Assembly (NCBI GenBank): GCA_025738555.1
Contig: JAOVFP010000012.1
Span: 4,154,001 to 4,218,000 of the forward strand
Source: Cyathus striatus
Taxonomy: Eukaryota > Basidiomycota > Agaricomycetes > Agaricales > Nidulariaceae
Direction of reading: 5' to 3'
Length of the DNA: 64,000 bases
Both the position numbers and the translations under genes were made by a program. Shown here piece by piece: positions 23,401 through 34,800 of the stretch. The notes under the pieces were generated by a model that saw nothing but the letters and a program-made list of their open reading frames with translations, was not told where the DNA came from and did not search any database. The stretch's first letter is position 1. Every line of letters begins with the position of its first letter.

Positions 23401-23960
23401 CTTTCTACATCATTGTCATCCTCATCATCATCAACATTATCATCACTATTATCATCACCATCACTATCACCTTTATTTTCAGCATTGTCTTCATCTTTCT
23501 CATCTTCTTCATCTTCCTCATCACTATTCTTAATTATATTCTCAGTCTCACTGGGATGTTCAAGCTCAGAGTTGTTGTCCTCAGAATTACTTGATTGACT
23601 TGGAGTTGTAGCCAAGACCCCAGAGGTGCCAGTCATCTCAGAAGCTCCAGTTATTTCAGAAGTACCAGTCATCTCAGAAGGCACAGTCATCTCATGAGTG
23701 CCAGTCATTTCAGAATCCCCAGTAATCTCATGAGTATCAGTCATTTCAGGATCCCCAGTAATCTTGGAGGCACCAGCAGTCTTGGGCTGCATAGGTGGTG
23801 CAATAGAGATAGACATTTCCTGAAGTTTTTTCATAGCACTAAAATCATTTCATTAGAAAAATCTAGCAAAAATAAAATAAATACTTGCACCTTGGATTTT
23901 TCTTTATTAGCTGCACTACTTGCAGCTTCATCTTCTTTATTCTTATCACTAGCAGTTTTA
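20410..23960 (-). pseudogene. Element A KDZ-associated transposase gene, catalytic part deleted
   Basis: The minus-strand exons encode, in order: an acidic Ser/Thr region with degenerate EMTGTHEMT-type repeats (about 23834-23300); a block with CETWIIFGRFNDIEST (22870-22740); an exon with WSIQMAWKIYREIQQ and ELWGLEKTAGFTRVDVENW (22671-22069); a hydrophobic LHARQQ segment (21946-21731); the CxC5-like cluster (PVCLICPTFMRC, CSNCNTIYYAD, 21562-21095); and the start of the CxC6-like cluster (VVMGPVHCAMEGC, near 20800). After that only a scrap of the YCVETICAPCG motif remains (about 20510), and the RNase H-fold D-D-E region is missing. In-frame stops occur after REGND (21731) and as ELSC-stop-QVW (near 21095). 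Elements B and C supply the comparison. Confidence 0.75.
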
Positions 23961-24239
23961 CTTAAAATTTAAGTCAGACATTGAACTTTGAAATTTATTA
24001 CAATAGTTGATACATACCGCCCACCTCTCCCCCTCTTTTTCCCACCTCTTCCCTTTCCACCACTCCTACCCCCCTGTCCTGCAATGTTATCCACAGTTTC
24101 TTCATCAGCTCCTAGCACAGAGCACACACCCACTTGGCGTCCTCAAATCCTCCCCCTTCTCTCTCCTAGCACATAAATGGACCCCTTAGGCATTCTTGAA
24201 GTTCCCTAGTATGGTGTGCATGCTCTCAGCATCCTCGAA

Positions 24240-25860
24240 TTTTCGCTAGCTGGTAATGCGGCATCAATGACATATTGTGGCATTGGCACTGCTTGAGCTG
24301 GCACTGGGAGGGGTGGCTGGCGGATTTGAGACAGGGGACTGTGGATGGTCAAGGTAAGATGGTAATGTGGCTCAATGATACACTGCGTTGGTGCTGGCAC
24401 CGCTCAAACTGGCGCTGGGAGGGGTGGGCTGGCATACTTGAGATGGGGGAATGGACAGTCGAGGTGGGGTGGTAGCATGGCATCAGCGACATGTTGCGTT
24501 GGCACTGACACTGCTCGAGCTGGCACTAGGAGAGATGAGCTGGCATACTTGAGACAGGGGAATGTAGATGGTTGAGGCGGGGTGGTAGTGTTGATGTTGT
24601 GTTGGTGCTGGCACTGCCTGAGCTGGCGCTGGGAGGGGTGGGCTGGTGGATTTGAGACAGGGGATTGTGGACGGTCGAGGTGAGGTAGCGACAGTGAAAA
24701 GACACCGTTGTGGTGAAGGGGGGGTCAAGGGCGTTGGGGGCTTGGTGAATCATGTTGATGAACTGCGGGGACTTTGGGATGGGAGCGTTGGGATAGTGGG
24801 TGGTGGATGGCAGATGGCGGATGGAATGGGCATGAAAAGGTCAAGGTGGGGGTGGCAAAACGACGTCAACAACATCTCGCGTTGAGGTGGGCGGTGGACA
24901 GCGGGGGGTGAAATGGAGCAGAAAGGAGGTGGGAAGGGTGTTGGAAGTGATTAAACCCATGGATACTAGGGTATATATCATTAGTAGGAATATAAACATG
25001 CGCTAAAAAAACACTTACCTGGATAGTGACGAACACGATGAAGCAGGTAGGTCGACAACAGTGGGTGCAGCAGTGGGTGCGGCACTCTACGACACGGGGT
25101 TAAGCAGGAGGAAGAGGGGAGCAGAAGCACCCTCAAATCCTCCTCCCCTCCCGCCTAGCATGGTGCATGTGCACACTTGATGTCTTCAAATCTGCTCCCC
25201 CCCCCACCACGTACACGGACACTCCAGTGTCTCGAAACTTCCCCTCTCCTTGCATGCACAGGCGCCCCAAGCACCCTCAAATACTCCTCCCATCCCACTC
25301 CCCTCCTGCTCCCCTCCTGCCTAGCACAGTGCACATGCACACTTGGCATCTTCAAATCCTTATACATGAATGCTCTAGCATCCTCGAATCTTCCCCCTCC
25401 CGCACGCACAGATGCGATCCTCCCTTCTACTAGTACATACACGGACACTCAGATTGATGACATGGCATCAATAAGTCCACAGGGGATGAGGGCGGTTCTG
25501 GAAAGGGGGGTTGAAAGCAGGACTTCAGAAGGGGAGTGTTGGGGCTGAAGAAGTTGGAGCGGGCTGCTGTAAGTCTTGAGGATGGTGGATGGTGGATGAT
25601 AGAGTGGGCATGGAAAGGTTGAGATGAGGGTGGTAGTGCGGCGTCAATGACATTTCATGTCAGCGCATGGACCACCTGAGATGGTACCAATAGGGGTGGA
25701 TTTAGCAGCGGATTTCGAAAGATGGAGACGCATTGAGATGGATGGCAGATGGCGAGTGGCGAAGTGGAAGGGAATGGAGGTGGGAAGGGCATTGTGTGCA
25801 TATTGACGCATCATCATAATGTCAATGACACGTGTATCGTGCTGTGTCAAATACAACGTG
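24240..25860. repeat. Element A G+C-rich minisatellite region upstream of the gene
   Basis: Degenerate ~100-120-bp units with GAGCTGGCACTGGGAGGGG, GATTTGAGACAGGGGA and TGGTCGAGGTGAGATGG (24240-24700), then a C-rich stretch with repeated CATGCACACTTG and CCCTCCTGCTC (25130-25440). Frames through it are artefacts. It sits where element B and element C also carry a minisatellite. Confidence 0.7.
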
Positions 25861-25899
25861 CTCTGTCAATGAGAGTGCATGTGGTAAGGGGGGCTGTAA

Positions 25900-26390
25900 T
25901 TGATAAGGAAATATATCAGTTGTAAGAATATGGACACGTGCTAAAAAAAGACTTACCTGCCAGTGACAAACAGGTGGATTGACAATGGTGAGAGTCGAAA
26001 ACAGAGGGAGAGAAAGAAATTGATCCTAAAAAAAACACCGGAAGTCAGTATATGAACATGCACTAAAAAAAGACTTACCTGCCGGTGATGAACAGGTGGA
26101 TCGACAATGGTGGGAGAGAATGAAATCGATCCTAGCAGAAACGCTAGAAGTCAGTAGTCAGTACTAATCAATATCCATCGATTATCCACAATGTAATAAA
26201 ACTTACCGAATGCAAAACGATACTCTATGACATGAGGTTAAGAAGGAGGGTGGGGTGGGAGCGGAATGGTGGTGGTGGAGTGGAAGGATGGTGGGGGATG
26301 CGTGGCATGGCATCGAGCATGTGGGAAGTTTTTGGACATTGAGTGAAAACTATAGTGGGGTAGAGGCCATATGGTGGTTATATAGTATAT
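25900..26390. repeat. Element A short tandem region
   Basis: Two near copies of the block AAAAAAGACTTACCTGCC / GAACAGGTGGATCGACAATG (25940-26020 and 26060-26130), then a purine-rich GGTGGTGGAGTGGAAGG stretch. A related copy of CTAAAAAAACACTTACCTGG occurs at 25000. No gene is seen. Confidence 0.5.
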
Positions 26391-26404
26391 AGTACTGTTG
26401 AAAT

Positions 26405-26495
26405 ATAAGGTCATATGGCCTAGCAGTTAAATCACCTAATCGTGGGAAATTACTTCCAGGTTTTGTGAGGTGCTGTATTTGAACACTACTGTGAA
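26405..26495 (+). ncRNA. tRNA-like block in element A (decayed)
   Basis: The A-box TGGCCTAGCAG (26416-26426) fits TRGYNNANNNG. About 59 bp downstream lies a degenerate B-box (TATTTGAACAC, 26476-26486). It lies between the subterminal repeats and the minisatellite, on the strand opposite the gene, exactly as in elements B and C. I could not fold a canonical tRNA, so it may be a SINE-type or decayed tRNA-derived module. Confidence 0.4.
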
Positions 26496-26539
26496 CACTT
26501 TCTTTTTTTATTGCACTATACTATATATAGTAAGAGTAA

Positions 26540-26855
26540 CATTCCATTCGCATCCCATGTGAAATTTACATAAATCTCACATGAATCTCACACACGTTGA
26601 AAGTGAAAGTGAATCTGGAATGTGAAAGTTCACATAAATTTCACATGAATCTTTCACCTGAAATTCATGTAATTCATCTGATTTATGTGAAGTTCACATG
26701 AAATTCATGTGAAATTCATGTGAAATAATTTGCAGTATTCTCAGCCAAAAATTGAAAAAATAATGGACCAAAATTTTATGTAAATTTCATGTGAACTTCA
26801 CATGAAATTCACCTATTCACATGAAATTCATGTGAAATTCATGTGAAAGGAGGGG
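26540..26855. repeat. Element A subterminal repeats (gene 5' side)
   Basis: Dense copies of TTCACATGAA / TTCATGTGAA and ATGTGAAATTCATGTGAA run up to the G-run of the terminus. They match the motif at the opposite end of the same element and are not used by B or C. Confidence 0.8.
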
Positions 26856-26872
26856 GGGAGCGTAAAGAGCTC

Positions 26873-26990
26873 AAGTATGTGGGCTGGTGTCAGGCTTAAG
26901 CACTTCTAATGTACTTTAGTGAAGTAGCATTGAAATTACCCTTGCTCACTATAGCCTGTCTACACAACAACTTCTAAAGATACTTATTGC
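26873..26990. repeat. Older inverted repeat piece between elements A and C
   Basis: Includes the right AAGTATGT duplication of A and the left CTTATTGC duplication of C. In between, GTAGCATTGAAATTACCC and TCTACACAACAACTTC match the reverse complement of 7440-7490, showing that A and C inserted into the same ancestral arm a short distance apart. Confidence 0.8.
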
Positions 26991-27004
26991 CTGTATGTGT
27001 CACT

Positions 27005-27330
27005 CCCACACATGTCTCAACTGACTCTTACCTGACTCTCACCTGACTCTCATCTAAGTCTCAATAGTCTCACCTGATTCTCATCTGACTCTCAACTAAG
27101 TCTCAGAAGTCAGGTTAGACTCTCATCTGACTATCATTTGACTCTCAAATAAGTCTCAGAAGTCAGCTGAAAGTCTAAACTTAGAGTTAGTTGAGACTTC
27201 CTGAATTAGTATTGGGCTTAACTTGGATTCACACCTGACTCTCACCTGACTCTCATCTGTCTCTCACCTAACTCTCACCTAACTCTCACCTGACTCTCAT
27301 CTAACTCTTATCTGACTATTACTCAAAAAT
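27005..27330. repeat. Element C subterminal CTGACTCTCACC repeats (gene 3' side)
   Basis: Many copies of CTGACTCTCATCTGACTC and AAGTCTCAGAAGTCAG. The same motif family recurs at 42960-43230, the opposite end of element C, and nowhere in A or B. Confidence 0.8.
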
Positions 27331-27438
27331 TATCATGATAAAAATTATTTGTGCAATTAATTATAAAATTCTCAATAAGAAATTCATATTACAATAATTA
27401 AATAAACAGATCAACCTAAGAATAAAAGCTATTTGATA

Positions 27439-29202
27439 TTACATTATCTGATCATCAGGTATATCTTCTTCCACTTCCTCCCTATCATTCTCATCACTAG
27501 CTTGCTCCTCTTCCTCTTCCTCAGGATTATTTGAAGCTTTATTAAGCTGATTTTGAATAACTTTCTGAGTATGAATAAATAGTAGAGCATGAATGGTCCA
27601 ATCAAAATTTGCCACAGTCATTCTATTAAGAATACTTTGATATCCTCCTAGCCAAGCATTGAGTTGTTCACATGCCTATTAAACTATTAATTGTTAATAT
27701 AAATCAGCAGTAAAAGAACTTGTGTATTAAATGCCCTCTTATAATGGGGTCTACCATTTATATCATATTCTACTACTACCAGATTTGGTGCAGAACCATT
27801 CAAAGGTGCAGGGTTACACCATTTCCTGCAAATGTAATTGGTTGTACAATGATTGATATAGTGGTAAGAGTCTACAATCAATCTAGATGTATGACTCCAT
27901 ATTTCCCATGCTCCATTTAAAATAGCTGCTTGTAAAACTATACAAGCTTTATCAATGCAAATATAACTTGGTCTAGATTCCTCAGTAGGATATACTTTAT
28001 TAAGAAAATCCAAAATTTGAACTGGACCTTCAGACTTAGTAAATTTAGTCCATGCTTTAACAATACCACATGGAGCACAAATAGTTTCTACACAATAATA
28101 TCTTGGTGCCACAAAATGGTTTTCTCATTTGTTGCAACATATATTAGCTGCAGGAGAATTGTCATGAGCTGGGGCTACTTGGAAATTAACTGGGGGAAGC
28201 CAATCCAATCTTTCATTATCAGTTCTACAAAGAATTCTCCTAATACCTAATAAAGATTGATGTCCAAATCTGATTAAATGACTGCACCATCTATTGTCAT
28301 GCTCAATACAAGTCTTAGTATTGGGTTCTTTATAATTATCACAATCTGCAATATGGCATAAATGCCCATGTAATATTCTGTGTTCTGTGCAAAATACCCT
28401 ATTCACTTCATTTTCTAGTTTTTGGTCACAGTCTTCAAATACATAATGTCTGGGTCCCATAATAATTCTATCTATAACAATCATATTTGTAATAGCTATA
28501 TTCTCAGATTCATTGGAAGTTGGTTCAGACCTTAAACTAGGAGAATCAAGTTCACTTGAACTACTATTAGAATTACTATCAATATCCATTTCATGCTCAG
28601 ATTCATATTGTACTTGACAGGCATTGCATGCATTCTGTCTAGCTTCAATGGCATCCTGTCTAGCCAAATCTGCACCTTCTCCCATTAGATTTGGAACAGC
28701 ATGATTTTCATCAATTCCAATTATAGCTGCTGGATCATCTTCAGTTAATACATTAGCAGTAGCTTTATATTCATGTGTACATTCACTGCATGAATGACCA
28801 TCAGCAGACTGAATTATTCCATTTTGACCAAGTGAATCAAATGCACACTTTGTTATTTTGTTAATTGCATATTGCTCAAAAGGTACAGTTAAAGTGGTAT
28901 TCTCTGAACTTGCTACTTGTCAAATAGTCTCATACACAAATGTTTGCCATGTTTGATGGTGAGATAACTTGAATGGTATTTCTGTTGAACTTATAAAGCA
29001 TTCATTCCAAAATATAGTAAAAGCAGAGGTAGATGCATGAAAGTGGTATATTGCCTGCACAACTGAATTTGTGAAAGATCAATCAGCCCAAAATTTCTGG
29101 CCAATTTTCATAAATTTTGCTGCATTTACTAAACTTCTGACTCTATGATTTTGAATTTTTGCATGCTTGGAGTCAACATAATAAAATGACTGGCAGTTAT
29201 TA
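27439..29202 (-). pseudogene. Element C transposase gene, 3' portion (CxC6-like and RNase H-fold)
   Basis: Read on the minus strand from the element B insertion: CNNCQSFYYVDSKHAKIQ (CxC5-like end), FMKIGQKFWAD, then with stops the CxC6-like cluster (IDRIIMGPRHYVFEDCD, FCTEHRILHGHLCHIADC), YYCVETICAPCG, the probable first catalytic Asp in YICIDKAC, the second in LIVDSYHYINHC, CRKWCNPAP, and AFNTQ joined across a 44-bp intron (27676-27719) to ACEQLNAWLGG with the probable catalytic Glu. It ends in an acidic tail. A TGA interrupts the frame near 28918 (VYETI-stop-QVA). The D-D-E assignment follows from the KDZ pattern and is inferred. Confidence 0.75.
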
Positions 29203-29210
29203 CATTTTCC
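29203..29210. repeat. Target duplication of element B (left copy)
   Basis: CATTTTCC here and at 36726-36733. Collapsing the two copies to one rejoins the element C frame as K-G-K-C-N-N-C, with the Cys codon spanning the junction. Confidence 0.95.
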
Positions 29211-29221
29211 GAGGTCTTTAC

Positions 29222-29520
29222 GCTCGCCCCCCCATTCCGTCCGGACTCCGTGGATTCCACGGACTATCTGGATGGACTTCAAGGATTTTCCGGATAGTCC
29301 GTGGAATCCAGCCAGACTCCAGCTGGACTCATTTTGGCTGCGAGTCCAGCCAATTTTTTCAATTCCGGTCTGGTTCCAGTCCGCATGGAGTCCACCTGGA
29401 GTTCGCCAGGAATCCTTTCATTAGCTGGAGTCCGGCAAGTTTAGCAGGAATTCCATCGGACTAAATCCTTTCGGAACTCACCCGGACTCCGGTTGGAACT
29501 AGGCGGACACGGACTCTCTA
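29222..29520. repeat. Element B subterminal GGACTCC-type repeats (gene 5' side)
   Basis: Dense direct and inverted copies of GTCCGGACTCC, GGAATCCAGCCAGACTCC and GGACTATCCGGA. The matching array at the other end is 36430-36712. A short ATTAGTATTACTAGTTACTT tandem follows at 29525-29600. Confidence 0.85.
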
Positions 29521-29624
29521 TTAGCCACCATTAGTATTAGTATTACTAGTTACTTGTTATTAGTATTACTAGTTACTTGTTATTAGTATTAGCTACCTTA
29601 TATTAATTTATTGTAAAAATATGC

Positions 29625-29712
29625 AACGAGCTGGAATCGAACCCTCTTGGAATGCATAAGTCACGTGAGTAACTTGAACGTACGCTATACCGATACACCA
29701 AACAGTCTTACA
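29625..29712 (-). ncRNA. tRNA-like block in element B
   Basis: On the minus strand an exact A-box (TGGTGTATCGG, 29700-29690) is followed 57 bp later by an exact B-box (GGTTCGATTCC, 29643-29633). The acceptor arms do not pair convincingly and the T-stem has mismatches, so this is not a canonical functional tRNA. It looks like a tRNA-derived (SINE-type) Pol III promoter module. It faces away from the transposase gene and lies between the subterminal repeats and the minisatellite. Confidence 0.5.
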
Positions 29713-29779
29713 TATTCTGGAGACAGTATGGTACATAATCACCATATATGCCACTTTCCTTAAACGGAATGTCATTTTT

Positions 29780-31545
29780 CCTACCGTGTTTTTCTTTTTC
29801 TCCCACGTCACGCCTCACCCTCCCACGTCAGCGCATCGCTCACGTCGTCGCTTCATGCCTCCTTCCCACGTTGTCACCTCAAGCCCCCTCCCACATCGTC
29901 GCCCCAAGCCCCCTTCCCACGTCGTCGCCCCACCAATCGTTTTCAGCAGGCGACAAATCGATCTTCTTCAAGACGAAGATCGATAACGCGCGGTTATGGC
30001 ACAGGCGCCATGGTGGGAAGGGTGTGTGTGTGAGCGCATACACGGCTAAAGGTGAGTACACACTCTTCTTCTCCCTCTTCCCTCTTCCATCTCGCTCCCT
30101 CCCTTCTCCTCGTCTAGGCTCACCCTCCTCCGCTGCCACCTCGTCTCGCAAATGACGAGGACGAGCGTATGTCTCCCCCCTCCTCCTATGCCTCCTCGTC
30201 TGGCAAGTGACGAGGACGAGCGTGCGTCTCCCCGCTCCTCCCATGCCTCCTCGTCTGGCAAATGAGGAGACAAGTGTGCGTCCCCCCTCCTCCTCGTCTG
30301 GCAAGTGACAAGACAAGCATGCGTCCCCCCTCCTCCTCGTCTGGCAAGTGACGAGGACGAGTGTGCGTCTCCCCTCCTCCCACGCCTCCTCGTCTCGCAA
30401 GTGAGGAGACAAGCGTGCATCCCCCCTCCTCCTCATCTGGCAAGTGACGAGACAAGCGTGCATCCCCCCTCCTCCTCGTCTGGCAAGTGACGAGGACGAG
30501 CGTGCGTCTCCCCGCTCCTCCCACGCCTCCTCGTCTCACAAGTGAGGAGACAAGCGTGCGTCCCCCCTCCTCCTTGTCTGGCAAATGATGAGGAGGATGC
30601 CGTCTCCCCCCCCTCCCCTGCCTCGTCTCACAAATGACGAGAGTGACGGCAGCACTGTGTCTCCCCCTCCCCCCCTGCCCCCTCGTCCCGCAAATGACGA
30701 GGACGAGTGTGCCATCCTCCCCTCCTCCCCTGCCTCGTCTCGCTCTCCCCTTACAGGTCCTCCATCCCTCGTCCCCTCGTCGTCCTCTCCCCCACTTCAT
30801 CTAGCAAGTGACGAGCATTCATGCGTCCCCCCTCCTTGTTGCCTGCCAGGACGAGCGTGCACACGCCCCCCTCCCCTCTATCTCGAATGTCCTCCGTCCC
30901 CCGTCGTCCTCTCCTCCCATCACCCTCTCCCCCCGTCGTCCTCTCCCCCACCTCCTCTCCCCCACCTCGTCTAGCAAGTGACGAGCGTGCGTGCGTCCCC
31001 CCTCCTTGTCGCTCGCCAGGACGAGCGTGCATACGCCCCCCTCCTCTCTACCTCGAACGTCCTCCGTCCCTCGTCGTCCTCTCCCCCCTTCGTCCTCTCC
31101 CCTACCTCGTCTAGCAAGTGACGAGCGTGCGTGCATCCTGCACACGTCCCCCTCTCCACCTCACACATCCTCCGTCCCCTCGTCATCCTCTCTCCCACCT
31201 CGTCTGGAAAGTGACGAGCGTGCGTGTGTGCATGCGTCCCCCCTTCTCGTCACTTGCCAGGACGAGTGTGCGCACGTCCTCCTCTTCTCCACCTCAAACG
31301 TCCACCGTCCCTCCGTCGTCCTCTCCCCCACCTCGTCTGGCACCTCGTCTCCACCTCCTCCCACGCCGTCTGTCCCCCCGTCGTCCTGTCCCCCACCTCG
31401 TTGCAAGTAACGAGTGTGCATGCGCGCACGTCCCCCTCCTCTCCACCCCCCCCCTCCCATGTCCTCCATCTCCCTGTCGTCCTCTCCCCCCTTCCTTCTC
31501 TCCCTCACTCATTCTCTTCTCATGCCAATGGGCTGAGGGCAAAAG
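29780..31545. repeat. Element B G+C-rich minisatellite region upstream of the gene
   Basis: The first part (29815-29935) has CCCACGTCGTCGCC-type units. From about 30110 there are ~57-60-bp units with CTCGTCTGGCAAGTGACGAG and GACGAGCGTGCGTCTCCCC, later alternating with CCTCGAACGTCCTCCGTCCC. Long Pro/Ser/Arg-rich frames on both strands are artefacts. Related GTCACTTGCAAGAC-type pieces occur at 44497-44735 and 63835-64000. Confidence 0.85.
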
Positions 31546-31559
31546 GCTGTGTTTTGCCT

Positions 31560-31800
31560 AAAATAGTTTAGATAATCGTGTACTGTAGCCAATCAAATGT
31601 AATATATATTTATCCATATTCAATGTAGCCTATGAAAGGCTGTATATTTTTAGTTTCTTGATCATGAGATATTGCTGTGCATCTTGTGGCTTCCTAAGAT
31701 CTTGGTTTGCATCAACCCCTTCACCCCTTCCCCCCACTCCTTCTTAACCACCACCACTATCTAACTATCTCAAAGCATTTTAACAACACATCTACACACA
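31560..31800 (+). promoter_or_regulatory. Candidate promoter and 5' UTR of the element B gene
   Basis: A CCAAT-type box (GTAGCCAATCAAATG, near 31590), a TATA-like GCTGTATATTTTTAG (near 31645) and a pyrimidine-rich leader (CACCCCTTCCCCCCACTCC) precede the ATG at 31801, whose context is ACACACAATGGC. Element-typical decay is mild here. Confidence 0.5.
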
Positions 31801-34800
31801 ATGGCTCATCGTTCTACTCGCTCTGCTACAACTCAGGCTTCCAGTATCACTCCTACTGAGTCTGCTCCACTTTCAGCTACACATGAAACTCGCAGCGAGT
31901 CTCGCAAGCATGGAACTTCTGCTGCTGATTTTACAGCTCAACCACCAACAAAGAAGCAGGCTAAGGCCAATGAATCTATCACAGATAATGAGGAGACTGA
32001 AAAAGTGCAGGAAAAACAGGGTAAAAAAACTGTAAAAGGCAAGAAAGGCAAAAAAACTCGGTATGGTTTAATAACTTTCTTTTACTGCCTTACTAATGCT
32101 TTTTTAGAAAAACTTCGGAAATGAAAGGAGCTGAGGATGCTGCTGCAGATGAAGAGGGTGTACCTGACCTTACTGTGTACGTATTACATATATTTATACA
32201 ATATTTATGAACTAATAATACTTAGTGCTGAAAGGGTGCTGGAGGAAAGCGGCCTTCCTGTTGCCCCTCCAAAGCGGGGTCCATCTTCTGATGTACCTCA
32301 ACCAGCAGCTCCTGTCTTCACTGTTACTCGTAAGCGTCGTTCAGACATGGAAAAAGGTAAGAAAATATTCATTACATGCATAAAATGTGTATCTAAATAT
32401 TTATATTGTCTACAGCTGAAGAAGAACAGGAATCTGATGGATATGAAACCAATAACAAAACTGAAAATAAAGGTTTGAGTTGATAGCTTACATATATATT
32501 TACTAACACAAGTTATATTTCAGAGAATACTGAAAGTTCAAGTGATGGACCAGGTGCAGGTTATGAAAATGAATCAGATCACAGTGATGGTAGGTGATAT
32601 TAGTATCACATCTTTCAAGCCTGACAAAAAGCACACAGAAGATCAGATCAGTAAGGGTAAAGGTAAGAAAAATTCAGTAATATTATAACTGTATTACTGT
32701 ATTTAAAATCTTGAAAGGGAGTGATAAGTCCAATGACAATCATACAGAAGACAGGACCAGTAAGAATAAAGGTATGGATTTTTGGTATATTTGTATTTAT
32801 ACTAACTCATTGTTCTTTGCAGAGGTAGACATCATCATGACTAGTCCACCAGTTAGTCCACCTCGTGCTACCAGTAAACCAGGTGTGGTAGACACAGTGG
32901 ATATCACCAATATTAGTCCTAAAGGCGAGTATGGCTGTATATGTCTAATGCAGATCCAAGTGCTGTTATGGTACCTGGAGTGGCTTCATTTACATTGAAG
33001 CATAACCTTACCGTAACCATTGGGCCTGTCTTGAAAAAACTCAAAGACAAAGCCGAACATTTCTTTAGTATGTTTTCTTTCATATTTTATTCATATACTA
33101 ATATCATTTCAGCTGCTGATCGCTGTTTATATGTCTATGAAAGTAAGGCTTGGAATATTCTTGGAAATTTCGAATCTGCTGTTAAGGATGATGAAGAAGT
33201 TGACTGGCTGAGGATTGATGGCGAGCATATTTTGCCAATACTAAGTGTAGCTATATATTTTATTCTTTTATTCTTGTACCATTTACTTATATTGTATTGT
33301 TTTATAGTCTGGATTTATGCCAAATGCACCACCCTCCCTTGATGTTGAGACATATTCTATTCGGTCTAAGTCAGCTGGAAGCTCTGCAGCCAGTTCTCGT
33401 GCTGTTTCTCACTCTCATACCCCTTCTCTCATTCAAAGGGGTGGAATCTCAGAGCAACGCACTGAAGAGCTTATTGAGGTTCTAAAGCTTCCTAGGGATA
33501 TTCTTGAGAGCACAGCCCCTGGACTTCGAGTTGCATATCAGAGGTATCTTGCCTGTATAAAGGCAGTTTCTAACCACAACATCATGGATAAGAACAGAAC
33601 TTGGCCAGTTGCAAAGGCAACAAAGAAGGAAATCATCACAGTTTTTGTATCGTCTTCAGCCTGGTATGAGAACTACTCAAATTTCGATAAGATTGCAGAT
33701 TTTCCAGCCATGCAGTCTTGGTTGGCTGAGGATCAGGATAGTCCTTCTGATCTGGATCTTTGGGGCTTTGAAAGCGATCATTATACATTTTTGGATCTGA
33801 AAAAGTGGCTAGAGAAGGGAGGAAGAGATGAGAAAGCTCATGAGGAAAAAGAGAAGTCTAGTTCGAAAAAGCGCAAGTAAGTATATTGAATTTAAATTGT
33901 AATAGTTTACAATGGAATTTTTCAGTTGGGCTACAAATTTTGAGATATATCTGTGGTGCTTAACTTGTATATGGGCTATACTCATGCCAGGAATAACTCA
34001 ACATATTTTATTCTGGTTATTAATTATCTGGCTATTTCAATGGCTTCCAAGTGCAACATTAGTTCCATTTCTTTTTATTCAACCAGTAGTTGCAGCAAAT
34101 GAACAACCATTTCCTAACATCACATTTGATGTGTTCAGTAAATTTATTCTGTCAAATTTTGGTGAAAACATTACACTCTCTGCCACATTGGTTATATTGT
34201 TCTCTATGATTGATAATGTTGATTTGTTAAGTCTTCATGCAAGACAGCAGAATGCAAAGTTGAAAGGAGAAAAAAATGTTGATGCAACTGCATGGATTAG
34301 ATTACTGGCTAGAGCTATTCAGGAAAAAATTGGCATGGACTCAGATGATCTCTTTGAAGATAATGAAATTGATGAACACACAACTCGAACAGGCAGATCT
34401 ATTTTGTTAGGCACTAAATTAGATGAAATGGCAAGACTTCTGAACTTGTATCCTTTCAATCAGGAGAGAAAAGTTTTCGAAGGTCAACTGAAACCTGTAT
34501 CTCATGCTAGTATTGATCCTGTTTATATAATATGTCCTATAGCTGCAGAGTGTGAGACACAGAGCTATAAAGGATGGGCACTACATGTGCATACTAAAGT
34601 TAGAGATGTACCTAAAGCAACATTAATTAAAGGCTCAAAAATATTTGAACATGCTTATGTAGTATCAGGTACTTGTGAAAAATGTAAAACATTATATTCT
34701 GCAGAACATGAACGAGCCTATGATGAAAAACAGGGATATTATATGGTCCATTTAAACTCTGCTAAATATCTGAAAGTAGGAAAAAAACTATGGGTAGATA

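Larger units (their letters stand above)
20010..26872 (-). mobile_element. Element A: KDZ-like DNA transposon, 6863 bp
   Basis: Left end CAGTACTTTGCACTCCC. The right end, read inward, is GAGCTCTTTACGCTCCC. Both are followed by a C-run. The 8-bp target duplication AAGTATGT lies at 20002-20009 and 26873-26880. Subterminal arrays of the palindromic TTCACATGAA / TTCATGTGAA motif occupy both ends. The left inverted-repeat arm shows a single AAGTATGT in the matching left flank. The gene lies on the minus strand and has lost its catalytic region, so this copy is non-autonomous. Eight-bp duplications suit KDZ/Zisupton-type elements, though hAT elements make them too. Confidence 0.9.

Noticed and set aside
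23368..23598. Ser-rich plus-strand frame (runs of Ser)
   Set aside because: Antisense shadow of the acidic GAT/GAA-rich exon of the element A gene on the minus strand.
29625..29712. Functional tRNA gene
   Set aside because: Both internal promoter boxes fit, but the acceptor stem does not pair and the T-stem has mismatches. It is kept only as a tRNA-like block.
29748..31571. Long Pro/Ser/Arg-rich open frames on both strands
   Set aside because: They follow the ~57-60-bp minisatellite unit in several frames at once. The composition and the simultaneous openness on both strands mark them as repeat artefacts.
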